Shown: positions 25,603 through 33,091 of the stretch, one piece after another
Numbering within the stretch: the first letter of the stretch is position 1
How the letters are laid out: each line of letters begins with the position of its first letter
Assembly: GCA_040902655.1 (NCBI GenBank)
Contig: JBBDWV010000005.1
Coordinates: 62,001-126,000 of the forward strand
Direction of reading: 5' to 3'
DNA: 64,000 nt
Source of the DNA: Mycobacteriales bacterium
GTDB lineage: Bacteria > Actinomycetota > Actinomycetes > Mycobacteriales > SCTD01
Translations under genes and position numbers: made by a program
The notes under the pieces: generated by a model
What the model saw: only the letters and a program-made list of their open reading frames with translations
Told to the model about the DNA's origin: nothing
Database searches by the model: none

Positions 25603-27060
25603 ATGGCCACCATCGACTTCATCGACCAGACCCTGCGGGACGGCCAGCAGAGCCTGTGGGGCATGCGCATGCGCGCCGGGCACATCCTGCCCATCGCCAA
25701 GGCCATCGACTCCGCCGGCTACCGCGTCGTCGACCTCACCGGCAGCTCGCAGTTCGAGGTGCAGGTGCGGTACTGCCGGGACAACCCCTGGGAGGGGCTG
25801 GACCTGGTCTCGGCCGCGATGCCGAACAGCACCCTGCGCGCCGGCACCCGCAGCAACGGCGTCGTCGGGATGGGACGAACTCCGGACGCGATCGTCGAGC
25901 TGTGGGTGCGTACGCTGGCCAAGCACGGGATCGGCAGCCTGTGGATCTTCGACTGCCTGTTCAACCTCGACCAGATGCGGCGCATTGCCCGCGTCGCGCA
26001 CGACGCCGGGATGAGCGTGTCGCCCCAGGTGATGTTCAGCCATTCGCCGGTGCACACGGACGGCTACTTCGAGCGCATCGTTCGCGACATGGCGACCTGG
26101 GACGGCCTCGACAGCATCATCCTCGGCGACGAGCCCGGCGTGCTCACCGCCGACCGCGCGCGGGACTGGATCCCGCGGATGCGCCACGCCGCCGACGGCG
26201 TGCCGCTGGAGATGCACTTCCACAACACCACCGGGCTCGGCACCATCAACTACCTGACCGGAGCCGAGGCCGGCGTGACGATCGTGCACACCGCGGTGTC
26301 GACGCTCGCCAACGGCCCGTCGATGCCGTCCACCGAGGCGACGCTGGACAACATGCGTCGGCTGGGGCACGACGTCGCGATCGACGACTCCCGGCTGCCC
26401 GAGGTCGCCGAGCACTTCCGCGCCGTCGCCGCCGCCGAGGGCTACGCAACCGGCGCTCCGGCCGAGTTCCGGCTGGCGGTCTACCACCAGCAGCTGCCCG
26501 GCGGCATGACCGGGACGCTGCTCAACCAACTGCGCACCTACGGGATGGAGGACCGTCTGCCGGCCGTGCTGGAGGAGGTGGAGGTGGTCCGGGCCGAGAT
26601 GGGCTACCCGGTGATGGCGACGCCGTTCAGCCAGCTCGTCGGCATCCAGGCCATGCTCAACGTCGTCAACGGCGAGCGCTACGGCGTCATCCCCGACGAG
26701 AACCTCGTGTACCTGGCCGGGCACCTCGGCCCCCCACCCGGGACCGTGGACCCCGAGGTGCTCGACCGTGCCTTCGGCAGCCAGCGCGGCCGTTTCATCC
26801 GGGACAACCCGCCGCCGCAGCCGACGCTGGCCGAGATCCGGCGCGAGTACGGCGAGGCGCTGTCCGACGAGGAACTGCTGCTGCGCTACCTCATGCCCGG
26901 CCCGGACGTGGACGCGATGTACGCCGCCGGACCGGTGCCGCAGCGGCTGCCGGCCGACGTCTCGCCGCACACCGCGTGGGTGCGCGACCTCGTCGCCTCG
27001 ACGACAGCCCGGTCGCTGTCCACCCGCTCCGGTGACGTGAGCGTCACCCTGCGCCGATGA
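25603..27060 (+). CDS. biotin-dependent carboxyltransferase-like protein (HMGL/PycB fold, copy 1)
   Basis: 485 aa. TIM-barrel start IDQTLRDGQQSLWG and metal-site HFH (205 and 207), then HTAVSTLANGPSMPSTE and a C-terminal helical domain, like oxaloacetate decarboxylase alpha, transcarboxylase 5S and pyruvate carboxylase. The carbamylated Lys of those enzymes (IKDMAG) is replaced: here the segment reads ILGDEPG, with Gly175. The acceptor is therefore unlikely to be handled exactly as pyruvate. Its paralogue at 35444-36901 has the same length. Confidence 0.82.
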   Translation: MATIDFIDQTLRDGQQSLWGMRMRAGHILPIAKAIDSAGYRVVDLTGSSQFEVQVRYCRDNPWEGLDLVSAAMPNSTLRAGTRSNGVVGMGRTPDAIVELWVRTLAKHGIGSLWIFDCLFNLDQMRRIARVAHDAGMSVSPQVMFSHSPVHTDGYFERIVRDMATWDGLDSIILGDEPGVLTADRARDWIPRMRHAADGVPLEMHFHNTTGLGTINYLTGAEAGVTIVHTAVSTLANGPSMPSTEATLDNMRRLGHDVAIDDSRLPEVAEHFRAVAAAEGYATGAPAEFRLAVYHQQLPGGMTGTLLNQLRTYGMEDRLPAVLEEVEVVRAEMGYPVMATPFSQLVGIQAMLNVVNGERYGVIPDENLVYLAGHLGPPPGTVDPEVLDRAFGSQRGRFIRDNPPPQPTLAEIRREYGEALSDEELLLRYLMPGPDVDAMYAAGPVPQRLPADVSPHTAWVRDLVASTTARSLSTRSGDVSVTLRR

Positions 27061-27073
27061 GCTGGAGAAGCAG

Positions 27074-28261
27074 GTGACCCGCCGCGCCGTGGTCGTCGAC
27101 GTCGTCCGGTCGCCGTTCGCCAAGGGCAAGGAGGGCGGCGCGCTGGTCGGCGTGCACCCGGTCGACCTGCTCGCCGGCGTGCTCGAGGCCCTGCAGCAGC
27201 GCACCGGGATCGACCCCGGAATGGTCGACGACGTCGTGGCTGGCTGCGTGCTGCCGGTGGGCGAGCAATCCGGCAACATCGCCCGGCACGCCGCCCTGGC
27301 GGCCGGCTGGCCCGAGCACGTGCCGGCCACGACGATCGACCGCAAGTGCGGGTCGGCGCAGCAGGCCGTGCAGTTCGCGGCCCAGGCCGTCATGGCCGGC
27401 GAGCAGGACGTCGTCGTCGCCGCCGGCGTCGACATGATGAGCACCGTCCCCATGAAGGCCAACCGGCTCGGTCGGGACGAGCTCGGTCCGCGGCTGCGCG
27501 CGCGCTACCCCAAGGGGCTGGTCCGGCAGGGCATCTCCGCCGAGCTCATCGCCGCCCGGTGGAACGTGAGCCGCGAGGCGAGCGATGCCTGGTCGGTGCG
27601 CTCGCACCGACGTGCCGCCGAGGCACAGCAGGCAGGGGCGCTTCGCGCGCAGATCTCGCCGGTGCGTCGCTCGGACGGCGCCGTCCTCGACACCGACGAG
27701 GGCATCCGCGCGGACACCTCGGTCGAGGCGCTGGCCCGGCTCCGGCCGGCCTTCCACGACGAGCAGGCGGCGCAGCGCCATCCCGAGATCGGCTGGGTCG
27801 TCACCGCCGGGTCGTCGTCGCAGGTCAGCGACGGGGCCAGTGCCGCGCTCGTCGTCGCCGAGGACGTGGCCGACCGACTCGGGCTGCGGCCGCGCGCGGC
27901 CGTCGTCCGGGGGACCGTGGTCGGCGTCGACCCGGTACTCATGCTGCACGGGGTGATCCCGGCGACGCAGCGCGTGCTGGCCCGCACCGGGCTCGGCATC
28001 GACGACATCGACGCCAGCGAGGTCAACGAGGCCTTCGCACCGGTGGTCCTGGCCTGGCTGCGCGAGACCGGCGCCGATCCCGAGCGGGTGAACGTGCACG
28101 GCGGCGCGATCGCGTTCGGCCACCCGGTCGGCGCCTCCGGCGGTCGGCTGCTCGCCACGCTGCTGGACGCGCTCGACGCGCGGCAGGGCCGGTACGGGCT
28201 GCTGACGATGTGTGAGAGCGGCGGAATGGCCAACGCGACGGTGCTGGAACGCCTGTCGTGA
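27074..28261 (+). CDS. thiolase (acetyl-CoA acyltransferase type)
   Basis: 395 aa from GTG 27074. The nucleophile Cys is in IDRKCGSAQQA near residue 90, the catalytic His in GHPVGASGGR near 350 and the second Cys in MCESGGMAN near 382, so the triad is intact. It cleaves a beta-ketoacyl-CoA with CoA. It starts 13 nt after carboxyltransferase copy 1, which fits a pathway where carboxylation produces a beta-keto acid that is thioesterified and thiolysed. Confidence 0.9.
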   Translation: MTRRAVVVDVVRSPFAKGKEGGALVGVHPVDLLAGVLEALQQRTGIDPGMVDDVVAGCVLPVGEQSGNIARHAALAAGWPEHVPATTIDRKCGSAQQAVQFAAQAVMAGEQDVVVAAGVDMMSTVPMKANRLGRDELGPRLRARYPKGLVRQGISAELIAARWNVSREASDAWSVRSHRRAAEAQQAGALRAQISPVRRSDGAVLDTDEGIRADTSVEALARLRPAFHDEQAAQRHPEIGWVVTAGSSSQVSDGASAALVVAEDVADRLGLRPRAAVVRGTVVGVDPVLMLHGVIPATQRVLARTGLGIDDIDASEVNEAFAPVVLAWLRETGADPERVNVHGGAIAFGHPVGASGGRLLATLLDALDARQGRYGLLTMCESGGMANATVLERLS

Positions 28262-28995
28262 CGCCGGGGTGGCAGCCGGCCGGCACGTACAACTTCCGCG
28301 ACCTCGGCGGGCTCTCGACCGAGGACGGCGGCCGGACCCGTTCCGGGATGCTCTTCCGCAGCGACACGATGCAGGAGCTCACGACGGACGACGTCGAGGC
28401 GCTCGTCGAGCGGCTCGGGCTGCGGCTGGTCGTCGACCTGCGCGGACCGGCCGAGGTGGAGCGGGAGGGCCGCGGGCTGCTGGCCGGCTCCCCGGTCCGG
28501 CACGTGAACCTGCCGCTGGACAGCAAGGACGACCGGGCGATCCCTGACCTGGCCCTCGACACGCTGGTGCAGCACTACCTCGGCTACCTGTCGGTCAGCG
28601 CGGGGTCTCTGGTGCAGGCCTTCCGGATGCTCGCCGACGACGGACTCCCGGCCGTCGTGCACTGCGCCGCCGGCAAGGACCGGACCGGGGTGACGACGGC
28701 GCTGGTGCTGCGCGCCGTGGGCGTCCCGGCGGAGGTGGTCGCCGAGGACTACGCGGCGAGCGCGCCCGCCGTCCCGCAGATCCTGGCCCGGCTGCGCCGG
28801 CTGCCGTCCTACGCCGACCGCATCGACCGGCTGCCCGTCGACGTCCACGCCTGCGAGGCGCAGACCATGACGCACTTCCTCACCGAGGTCGACGCGCAGT
28901 TCGGCTCCGTGCGGGGCTTCCTCGTCGACGCCGGCCTGGAGCCGTCCGTGGTGCAGCGGCTGCACGAGCGTCTGGTCGAGCCACCACCAGGCTGA
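28258..28995 (+). CDS. tyrosine-phosphatase-like protein (DSP3/PF13350 type, copy 1)
   Basis: 245 aa. NFRDLGGLSTEDG at the start and the P-loop HCAAGKDRTG (Cys-x5-Arg) near residue 138 identify the atypical Tyr/Ser phosphatase family; the general-acid Asp is probably in the DLRG segment. Coupled to the thiolase by GTGA. A homologue of similar length lies at 29032-29796. It may remove phosphate from a pathway intermediate or from a phospho-histidine subunit; both are inference. Confidence 0.82.
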   Translation: MTPGWQPAGTYNFRDLGGLSTEDGGRTRSGMLFRSDTMQELTTDDVEALVERLGLRLVVDLRGPAEVEREGRGLLAGSPVRHVNLPLDSKDDRAIPDLALDTLVQHYLGYLSVSAGSLVQAFRMLADDGLPAVVHCAAGKDRTGVTTALVLRAVGVPAEVVAEDYAASAPAVPQILARLRRLPSYADRIDRLPVDVHACEAQTMTHFLTEVDAQFGSVRGFLVDAGLEPSVVQRLHERLVEPPPG

Positions 28996-29031
28996 CACCG
29001 GGGCGCCGCCCGCCCTGCGCCCGCCCGGTCG

Positions 29032-29796
29032 TCAGCGGCGATGCTCCTCGCGAAGGGCGGCGCGCACCCGAGCCAGGATCTCGGGTGCCAGCCCCTGATC
29101 GAGCGCCCACCGCTCGGCGCCTCCGTACCGCTCGTCGAGCGCGACCAGGAAGCGGCGCATGGTCGCCGCCTCCGCGGTGTACACCTCCCGCGGCAGCGTG
29201 GCGATGTTGCGGGCATAGGCCGGCGACGGCATCAGCCGCTCGCGCAGGATCACCTCGGCGCTCTCCGCGCTGAGCAGGTAGTCGTCCACCACCGCCTCGG
29301 CCCGCACGCCGACCAGGCGCAGGACGAGCGCCGACAGCACGCCGGTACGGTCCTTGCCCGCTGCGCAGAAGAACACCGTCGGCAGCGTCTCGGCCTCGCT
29401 GAGCAGCTCGATCGCGCGCAGCATCGCCCGTCCCGGCGAGTCCAGGTAGGACAGGTAACGGGGCACCAGGTCGACGGTGCGCCCGTCCTCGAGGTAGCTC
29501 AGCAGCGAGCCGTCCTCCTGCACCAGCGGCAGGTTGACGTACCGGACGTCGCGCTCGGCGAGCAGTCCGCGCCCCTCGCTGAGCACCTCCTCCTCGCCGC
29601 GCAGGTCGACGACGGCGCGTACGCCGAGCCGCTCGTGCAGCAGGGTGGCGCCCTCGGCCGTCACCGACTGCAGGCTGTCGCTGCGGAACAGCCGCCCACG
29701 CCGGGTCGTCCCGCCGTCCTCGGTCGGCAGGCCACCCAGGTCACGCAGGTTGTAGACGCCGTCGAGGCGGTGCCGGCGCGCGGCGGCCGAGGTCAC
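29032..29796 (-). CDS. tyrosine-phosphatase-like protein (DSP3/PF13350 type, copy 2)
   Basis: 254 aa from the GTG of a GTGA overlap with the CoA-ligase gene. It has NLRDLGGLPTEDG near residue 16 and the P-loop FCAAGKDRTG. It is clearly paralogous to the convergent neighbour at 28258-28995, only 36 nt away tail to tail. Each copy is coupled to a different CoA-linked gene (thiolase or ligase), which supports a metabolic role rather than signalling. Confidence 0.82.
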   Translation of the reverse strand: MTSAAARRHRLDGVYNLRDLGGLPTEDGGTTRRGRLFRSDSLQSVTAEGATLLHERLGVRAVVDLRGEEEVLSEGRGLLAERDVRYVNLPLVQEDGSLLSYLEDGRTVDLVPRYLSYLDSPGRAMLRAIELLSEAETLPTVFFCAAGKDRTGVLSALVLRLVGVRAEAVVDDYLLSAESAEVILRERLMPSPAYARNIATLPREVYTAEAATMRRFLVALDERYGGAERWALDQGLAPEILARVRAALREEHRR

Positions 29797-31280
29797 CGCG
29801 GCACCGACTGCACGCGCGCACGCTCGGCATCCCGCACCTCGCGACGCAGGATCTTGTTCGCCGGGCTCTTCGGGAGCGCGTCCCACACCGCGACGCTGCG
29901 CGGCCGCTTGTAGCCTGCGATCCGCTCCCCGACGAACGCGAGAAGCTCCTCCTCGCTCGCCCGGGCGCCCGGGCGCAGCGCGACGACGGCGTGCACCAGC
30001 TCGCCCCACCGCTCCGAGGGCAGGCCGACGACGGCCGCCTCGCGCACCGCCGGGTGGGCGCTGAGCACGTCCTCGACCTCGCGCGGGTAGACGTTCGACC
30101 CGCCCGTGATGATGACGTCGTTGCGGCGGTCGACCAGGTAGAGGAAGCCCTCTTCGTCCATCCGGCCGATGTCGCCGGTGTGCAGCCAGCCGCCGCGCAA
30201 CGCCCCGGCGCTGGCCTCCGGGCGGTTCCAGTATCCGCTCATCACGTGCTGCCCGCGCGTGACCACCTCCCCGGACTCGCCGAGCGGTACCTCTCGGTCG
30301 TCCTCGTCGACCACGCGCACCTCGACGAGCGAGTACGGACGTCCGGCCGAACCGACCCGGTCGTGCTCCTCGGGCTGCAGCACGCTGATGGCCATCGGCG
30401 CCTCGGCCTGGCCGTAGGTCTGCGCGAGCACCCGGCCGAAGACCTGCTGGGCGCGCTCGGTGACCGTCGGCGCCATGGGAGACGCGCCCCAGCACAGCCG
30501 GCGCAGCCTCGGCACCGAGAGCGACTCCGCTCCGGGCTCGTCGACTGCCATGGCGATCATCGTGGGGACGAGGAAGGACGCGGTCGCCCCGGTGCGCTGC
30601 AGCTCCTCCAGGTAGGCCGACGGGTCCCACGTCGTCAGCACGACGTTGTGCGCCCCGCGGACCAGGTGCGGGAGGAAGAACGCGCCACTGGCGTGGATGA
30701 CCGGCGCAGCGTGGAGCATGACGTCACCGGGGCCGACACCAGGCAGCAGGTCGACGAGGAAGTGCGCGAGCTCGGCGTGCTCGCTGCGCATGGTGAGCAC
30801 GGCGCCCTTCGGCTTGCCGGTGGTGCCCCCCGTGTAGCCCAGCCGGTACGGCGCCTCCACGTCCCGCGCGACGTCGCACGGCGGCGCGTCACCCGACCAC
30901 GCCGTCGCCTCGAGCCACTGCGGGTCCCAGGACTGCACCAGGTCCGGGCCGTCGATCGGCGTGCCGCTGTGGACCAGCCCGCGCGAGCCCGAGTCGGTGA
31001 GCTTGTAGGTCCACTCCGCCGGGGTCTCGCGATGGTTCAACGGCACGCGCACGAGCCCGGCCTTGGCCAGCGCGTAGTAGACGACCAGGCCCTCGATGCC
31101 GTTCGGCAGCATGACGCCCACCCGGTCGCCGGGCACGAGACCGCTGGAGAGCAGCGCGTTACCGACGCGGTCGGTGGCCCGGTCGAACTCGGCGAAGGAG
31201 ACGGTGCGCCCGTCCGCGGTCAGGCACGGCGCGTCGCCGAACCGTCGGGCCGCGATGCGGATGAGTGAACCGACCTGCAC
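29793..31280 (-). CDS. AMP-forming acyl-CoA ligase (copy 1)
   Basis: 495 aa. The P-loop-like YTGGTTGKPKGA is near residue 150, followed by YGQAEAP, TGDIGRMDEEG and the C-terminal hinge and Lys motif PKSPANKILRRE. It activates a carboxylic acid to its CoA ester through an acyl-adenylate. The start may be ATG 31280 with GAGGAGGA upstream. It is 42 nt downstream of the SDR gene and upstream of phosphatase copy 2, in a three-gene operon. Confidence 0.9.
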   Translation of the reverse strand: MQVGSLIRIAARRFGDAPCLTADGRTVSFAEFDRATDRVGNALLSSGLVPGDRVGVMLPNGIEGLVVYYALAKAGLVRVPLNHRETPAEWTYKLTDSGSRGLVHSGTPIDGPDLVQSWDPQWLEATAWSGDAPPCDVARDVEAPYRLGYTGGTTGKPKGAVLTMRSEHAELAHFLVDLLPGVGPGDVMLHAAPVIHASGAFFLPHLVRGAHNVVLTTWDPSAYLEELQRTGATASFLVPTMIAMAVDEPGAESLSVPRLRRLCWGASPMAPTVTERAQQVFGRVLAQTYGQAEAPMAISVLQPEEHDRVGSAGRPYSLVEVRVVDEDDREVPLGESGEVVTRGQHVMSGYWNRPEASAGALRGGWLHTGDIGRMDEEGFLYLVDRRNDVIITGGSNVYPREVEDVLSAHPAVREAAVVGLPSERWGELVHAVVALRPGARASEEELLAFVGERIAGYKRPRSVAVWDALPKSPANKILRREVRDAERARVQSVPR

Positions 31281-31322
31281 GTGCTCCTCCTCGAGAAAGA
31301 CCCGCCACGACGGCGGGAACCG

Positions 31323-32060
31323 TCAGCCCAACAGGTCGGCGCCGCCGTACACGGCGATCGTCTGACCCGTGACCATTTCCGCCGCGGGCGAGGCCAGGAA
31401 GGCCACCAACCCGAGGTAGTCGTCGTGCCGGAGCCCGCGCCCGGCCGGGATGCTGTCGGCCTTCGCTGCGAGCACGGCCTCGGTGCGGTCGCCGAACAGC
31501 GTGCGCACCGCAGCCGTGTCGAGCATGCCGGGTGCGACGGCGTTCACCCGCACGCCCTGCGGCGCCAGCTCGACCGCGAGGTAGCGCACCAGCGCCTCAC
31601 CGGCGGCCTTGCCGACGCCGACCGCGGCGTAGCCGGGGATCACCACCCGGCCGCCTCGGCTGGACACGAACAGCACGAGGCTGCCTCGCCGCAGCCGGGG
31701 GCGTGCCGCCCGCGTGAGGTGCAGCAGCCCCATGCCGTTGACGGCGACGGCGTGGTCGAACCGCCCGGGGTCGGCCTCGGTGGCGTCGCCGGGGACGACC
31801 TCGACCGCGCAGTGCACGAGCTGGTCGACGTTCTCGCCGTCCGGCACGGCGGCGAGAAGCTCGGCCGCGCCCTCCGGCGTGCCGACGTCGGACGGCACCG
31901 TGACCGGGTGCGCGCCCCGCGCCGCGACACGGTCGCGAGCGGCCGCGGCGACGGCAGCGTCCCGGTGGTAGCCAAGGACGACGGTCGCACCGGGGGTCGC
32001 GAGGGCGGCGGCGATCTCCAGCCCGATACCGCGCGTGCCCCCGCTCACCACCACTGCCAC
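31323..32060 (-). CDS. SDR with enoyl-reductase-like active site
   Basis: 245 aa. The cofactor motif SGGTRGIG is near residue 7. The catalytic Tyr and Lys are spaced as Y-x6-K (YAAVGVGK), as in FabI/InhA/FabL enoyl reductases, not the Y-x3-K of ordinary SDRs. The C-terminal MVTGQTIAVYGG is typical of SDRs. It may reduce an enoyl intermediate, or act on a ketone or alcohol with an altered geometry. It is the first gene of a minus operon; ACATCCGAGGT lies 38 nt upstream. Confidence 0.78.
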   Translation of the reverse strand: MAVVVSGGTRGIGLEIAAALATPGATVVLGYHRDAAVAAAARDRVAARGAHPVTVPSDVGTPEGAAELLAAVPDGENVDQLVHCAVEVVPGDATEADPGRFDHAVAVNGMGLLHLTRAARPRLRRGSLVLFVSSRGGRVVIPGYAAVGVGKAAGEALVRYLAVELAPQGVRVNAVAPGMLDTAAVRTLFGDRTEAVLAAKADSIPAGRGLRHDDYLGLVAFLASPAAEMVTGQTIAVYGGADLLG

Positions 32061-32097
32061 GTGCGCTCCTTGTCGGCGAGGGACTTGCGAGCAGAGG

Positions 32098-32108
32098 ACA
32101 TCCGAGGT
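32098..32108 (-). promoter_or_regulatory. operator-like variant (minus strand ACCTCGGATGT)
   Basis: One change from ACATCGGATGT. It is 38 nt upstream of the SDR start and keeps TCGGATGT in the direction of transcription of that gene. Confidence 0.5.
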
Positions 32109-32321
32109 CTGCAGGCTCCACCGTGCAGGGGACGGACGTCAAGACGCACCGCTGCCGGCGTCGGACCGAGCTGCGGACGGTGCTGCGTATCAGTGTGACG
32201 TACGCTACATTTCCGCCTACGAGGCGTCCTTTCGACGCCGGCGACACATGCAGGGGGACACGGGATCGATCAGCAGAGCCGCCGCACTGCCCGCCAAACG
32301 CATGGCGGGCCGCTGCACGAA

Positions 32322-32332
32322 GCATCGGATGT
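32322..32332 (+). promoter_or_regulatory. operator-like variant GCATCGGATGT
   Basis: One change from ACATCGGATGT. It is 44 nt upstream of the swivel-protein ATG, in the same orientation as that gene. Confidence 0.55.
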
Positions 32333-32376
32333 CTAGCGGAGACCGCGACGGCCGCGGGCCTCTTGGAGGAGGGTTT

Positions 32377-33078
32377 ATGACGGAGACCGGCGCCATCCCC
32401 GACAAGTGGGGCGGGGCGGCGATGAACCCGACCGTGGAGTTCTTCCACTCCGCGGTCCGCAAACTGGTGGCCGAACGGCTGGCCGCGTCCGGGAAGAGCT
32501 GGGAGGAGGCGGTCGGCGATCCCTCGCTCGAGCTGACGCGGGAGGACTTCGTGCGCATCGAGGCCGCCATGCTGGCGACCGGCTACCGGTTCGAGGCCTC
32601 GGCGCAGGTCTCCGCCGTGGAGGAGCCGGACAAGTACAAGCCCGAGGGCGTCATCGGCGACAGCGGCCAGCAGCCGCGCGACGAGCAGGGCCGCCTGATC
32701 GTCGGCGCCGGTGACAACGTCTTCCATGCCAAGAGCGACATCACCGGCACAGCCCGGCTCATCAGCACGGTCGACGTGGTGATGGACATGCTCCTCAACG
32801 GCGTGCCGGACGGGACGATCGCCGTCATCGACGACTCCGGCGGCACCCTCACGGCGCCGATCCTCGAGCAGTTCACCGGCGTCATCTGCATGGGCGGAAC
32901 CGTCCGGTCCCACCTGGGCATCCTCACCCGCGAGTACAACATCCCGTGCCTCATGGCGGCCGAGCTCGACGGGCTGAAGGAGGGCGACCGGGTGCTGGTC
33001 GAGTACTCGCGGCCGGCCGCGGATGCCTACGCCGAGCGGGACGACGCAGGTCGCGCCCGCATCATCCAGGTCGACTGA
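32377..33078 (+). CDS. stand-alone PEP-utilising-enzyme mobile (phospho-histidine swivel) domain protein
   Basis: 233 aa from ATG 32377 with GGAGGAGGG upstream. Residues about 20-110 are helical and of unknown family. The C-terminal part resembles the swivelling domain of PEP synthase and PPDK: DGTIAVID, then CMGGTVRSHLGILTREYNIPC with His179 as the likely phosphorylated residue. The loop has one residue more than the usual GGxTSH. It lacks ATP-grasp and PEP domains, so it must receive phosphate from another protein, presumably the dikinase-like protein at 40431-42218. It is co-transcribed with the unknown gene at 33092. Confidence 0.75.
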   Translation: MTETGAIPDKWGGAAMNPTVEFFHSAVRKLVAERLAASGKSWEEAVGDPSLELTREDFVRIEAAMLATGYRFEASAQVSAVEEPDKYKPEGVIGDSGQQPRDEQGRLIVGAGDNVFHAKSDITGTARLISTVDVVMDMLLNGVPDGTIAVIDDSGGTLTAPILEQFTGVICMGGTVRSHLGILTREYNIPCLMAAELDGLKEGDRVLVEYSRPAADAYAERDDAGRARIIQVD

Positions 33079-33091
33079 GAGGACTCCCGCG

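Larger units (their letters stand above)
32061..32376. other. 316-nt divergent control region
   Basis: Separates the SDR/CoA-ligase/phosphatase operon (minus) from the swivel/unknown operon (plus). It holds two operator-like elements, 32098-32108 and 32322-32332. No gene is recognised inside. Confidence 0.6.

Noticed and set aside
25044-27060. Reading the BCCP and carboxyltransferase as an ordinary acetyl-CoA or pyruvate carboxylase
   Set aside because: The carboxyltransferase fold is HMGL/PycB type, not crotonase type as in acyl-CoA carboxylases, and the key Lys of pyruvate carboxylase is missing in both copies.
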